A program made the position numbers and the translations under genes. Shown here one piece after another: positions 58,455 to 60,000 of a stretch of DNA of 60,000 nucleotides (positions are counted from its first letter, which is position 1; every line of letters begins with the position of its first letter). The notes beneath the pieces were generated by a model that saw only the letters and a list, made by a program, of their open reading frames with translations, had not been told where the DNA came from and searched no databases. The DNA lies in assembly GCA_014529385.2 (NCBI GenBank), contig CM043942.1, positions 57,787,340 through 57,847,339 of the forward strand, in the 5' to 3' direction. This DNA is from Adiantum capillus-veneris. Taxonomy: Eukaryota; Streptophyta; Polypodiopsida; Polypodiales; Pteridaceae.

Positions 58455-59768
58455 TTAAGTGAAAAAACTTGCTTGACTGTACATTGTAATGATCAAGGAG
58501 TGGAACCGCTCTTGTCTGGGGTAGACTATCTGCATTGTGGTTATAGAGTGGTCCAGAAGCTCCGACAACATGGATGGAGGGGGGTATATGCTTGTATGAT
58601 GGTGATGAAGATGTGATGTGGGGAAGGGCGTGGAGTTGATGTTGATCCCAACCTCCAACGTGGAATGGTCATGAGGGTGATGATAGTACATGCTTTCATT
58701 TCCTGCATGGTTATAATATGGCCCTGTAGATCCTAGGAAGTCTTCCAACTTAGGCCCATGTTCTGTCTTCACTCACACACCAAAGTTCTGTAGAGCCAAT
58801 ATATTACTCGGATGACTTGTTGCCTCTGCCTGGAAATAGTGTTGACGAGGATCGTGACGATCTTCTAAATCGCAGCCTGCATCGCCGTTTCCTCCTACCA
58901 TATTTACCAAACCTGTGTTCATCAGGTAGTGTGGCTGCACAGGTGCAAACTGCTCCAAAGCTTTAAAGTGAGGCCATTCTGCATGTACAAATACTTGCTA
59001 AGTCCCTTTAATTCACGAGTTTCCTCAAACCTTAGGTGCAGGACAGCCAAGAGGTAAACTAGCTTAGCCGGCATAAGGACAAATTTGTGTATGCGAGAGA
59101 TAACTACAAAAGGCCAGAAGAGAAAACATGGTGAGAGTGAAGGAGCTTCGCAAAGCAACACGCAAAGGTAATAATCGATTTTCGGAAGCAAGAAAACTGC
59201 ATGCACATTGTTGGTAGGCGTTGTGGATGTTCGATGTCTTCATTTAAGAGGCTTGAATAATTAAGGCTCAAAGGAGTGACTAATTACACTTACTTCAGGG
59301 AGTCGCTACTTACACTGACGCAGATAAATGAGGAGAAGAAATTGCTAAACGACCATGAATGCTTACCAGATGAAGAGGACGAGTTGGGAAAAGCTTCTAT
59401 GACAGCTTCATGACTGCTGGTGCCTGCTGAATGTGGCCTGATGCGAGCAATATCAAGCATCTGAGAGGTGAAGGAGCCATGATTTTCTGCAGGTAAATAA
59501 GCAAAGCATAAGGAAGCGGAAGTGCAGCCGCTACTGTAGCAGGTAGAACTCAAAGGAGAGCTCAAACTCTTCGCATGCAACTGAGCTGGCGGTTGGTGTT
59601 GATGATGATCATGATCCCTGCTTTGATAAAGGTTGAGGTGAGCGCCTCTGTACACACCTCCTGTGTCATGCATAGCATTATGATGAGCGACAAATGCAGC
59701 TTCCTCTGCAGGGGATCTTTCCTCTATAGCCAAGTAAGGAGACAGAAGTCCCCATTAATAATCAACAT
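58455..59768 (-). pseudogene. N-terminal part of an AINTEGUMENTA/PLETHORA-like gene
   Basis: Minus-strand coding pieces join in frame across a GT-AG intron: exon part 59723-59367 (ends CATCTG before GTAAGC), intron 59366-58979, exon part from 58978 (after TACATGCAG), giving a Glu codon across the junction and then WPHFKALEQFAP. The second exon reaches HGPKLEDFLGS at about 58760-58725, the PKLEDFLG motif typical of euANT-type AP2 factors N-terminal to their two AP2 domains. His-rich stretches (HHHH) follow. WGLLSPYL at about 59755-59732 recalls the N-terminal WLxFSLSP motif but in a frame needing a shift from the ATG at 59768. A TGA (58773-58775) interrupts the frame 6 residues before PKLEDFLG. 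No AP2 domain is found to the left. Likely a gene fragment or decayed copy, or the first exons of a gene with a very long intron. Confidence 0.5.
58979..59366 (-). other. Predicted 388-bp GT-AG intron in the AINTEGUMENTA-like gene
   Basis: The donor CTG|GTAAGC and acceptor TTTGTACATGCAG| preserve the reading frame between the two coding pieces. This is the main evidence that the pieces belong to one gene. Confidence 0.5.
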
Positions 59769-60000
59769 CCCCAGCTAGATGTACTGTGATATCTGCAGGT
59801 CGACGTGCGAAAGATGATCAAGAAATAACATTGCCTGCTACATAGCTTGTAGCAAGCTTGACCTTGGTACTTGAACGGTTTAAATCGACACTAGTCAAGC
59901 AAAGATGGAGAAGCTGCATCAACGCTACGATTCTCAAGTCTTCGAATTAGGAGGAGTTGACGACCAAGTTATAATGGGTGAAAGGGGGCAAGCTGTAGAC
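59769..60000. other. Right edge, upstream side of the AINTEGUMENTA-like gene
   Basis: Would hold the promoter or an upstream exon of the minus-strand gene. GCTACATAGCTTGTAGC at about 59838-59854 is a short imperfect palindrome. No TATA box or coding motif is evident. Confidence 0.3.

Overview
This is a repeat-dominated stretch of a land-plant nuclear genome. Nearly everything recognisable is a plant LTR retrotransposon (chromovirus, Tat-like Ty3/gypsy, Ty1/copia remnants), mostly broken and partly nested. Two traces of host genes stand out: part of an AINTEGUMENTA/PLETHORA-type transcription-factor gene at the right edge, and a decayed FCP1/NLI-type phosphatase copy inside a repeat field. The nested, decayed retroelement landscape fits a large plant genome such as a conifer or fern, but nothing fixes the species. 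No rRNA, tRNA, CRISPR or bacterial-type genes were seen.

Layout. (1) 913-11260: a copia/gypsy-like LTR start (913), then an old chromovirus (RNase H remnant at 1500-1980, integrase remnant at 9093-9873, 3' LTR at 9874-11260). It is split by a younger gag-only element ('family A', 1981-9092; LTRs about 2.6 kb, gag at 4891, PPT at 7098). (2) 11261-25100: decayed pieces, namely a protease-like stretch and a PPT/LTR start at 14495, a copia gag/protease remnant at 21735-22575, and another PPT/LTR start at 24607, with several microsatellites and local duplications. (3) 25490-31080: an irregular field of repeats in both orientations, enclosing an intronless phosphatase pseudogene (26279-27061). (4) 31329-41549: an essentially full-length Tat-like element on the minus strand ('family T') with two LTRs, PBS, PPT, gag, protease-RT-RNase H, a second (archaeal-type) RNase H and integrase, bounded by a short target-site duplication. 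(5) 43161-48350: a second chromovirus cluster in which one complete LTR (44765-46352) serves as the right end of an integrase/chromodomain fragment and the left end of a gag/protease fragment. (6) 50131-52737: a solo LTR of family A with a target-site duplication. (7) 52738-57600: unassigned sequence with tandem duplications. (8) 58455-59768, minus strand: N-terminal coding part of an AINTEGUMENTA-like gene.

How the parts relate. Families A and T carry the same 17-base primer-binding site and related Gag proteins, so the gag-only family A plausibly used enzymes supplied in trans by Tat-like elements. Family T is nearly intact but disabled by point lesions: stops in the Gag zinc knuckle and the second RNase H, and a changed integrase catalytic residue. 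The chromovirus copies are older and internally deleted. Every functional statement is by reading of motifs; no database search was run.
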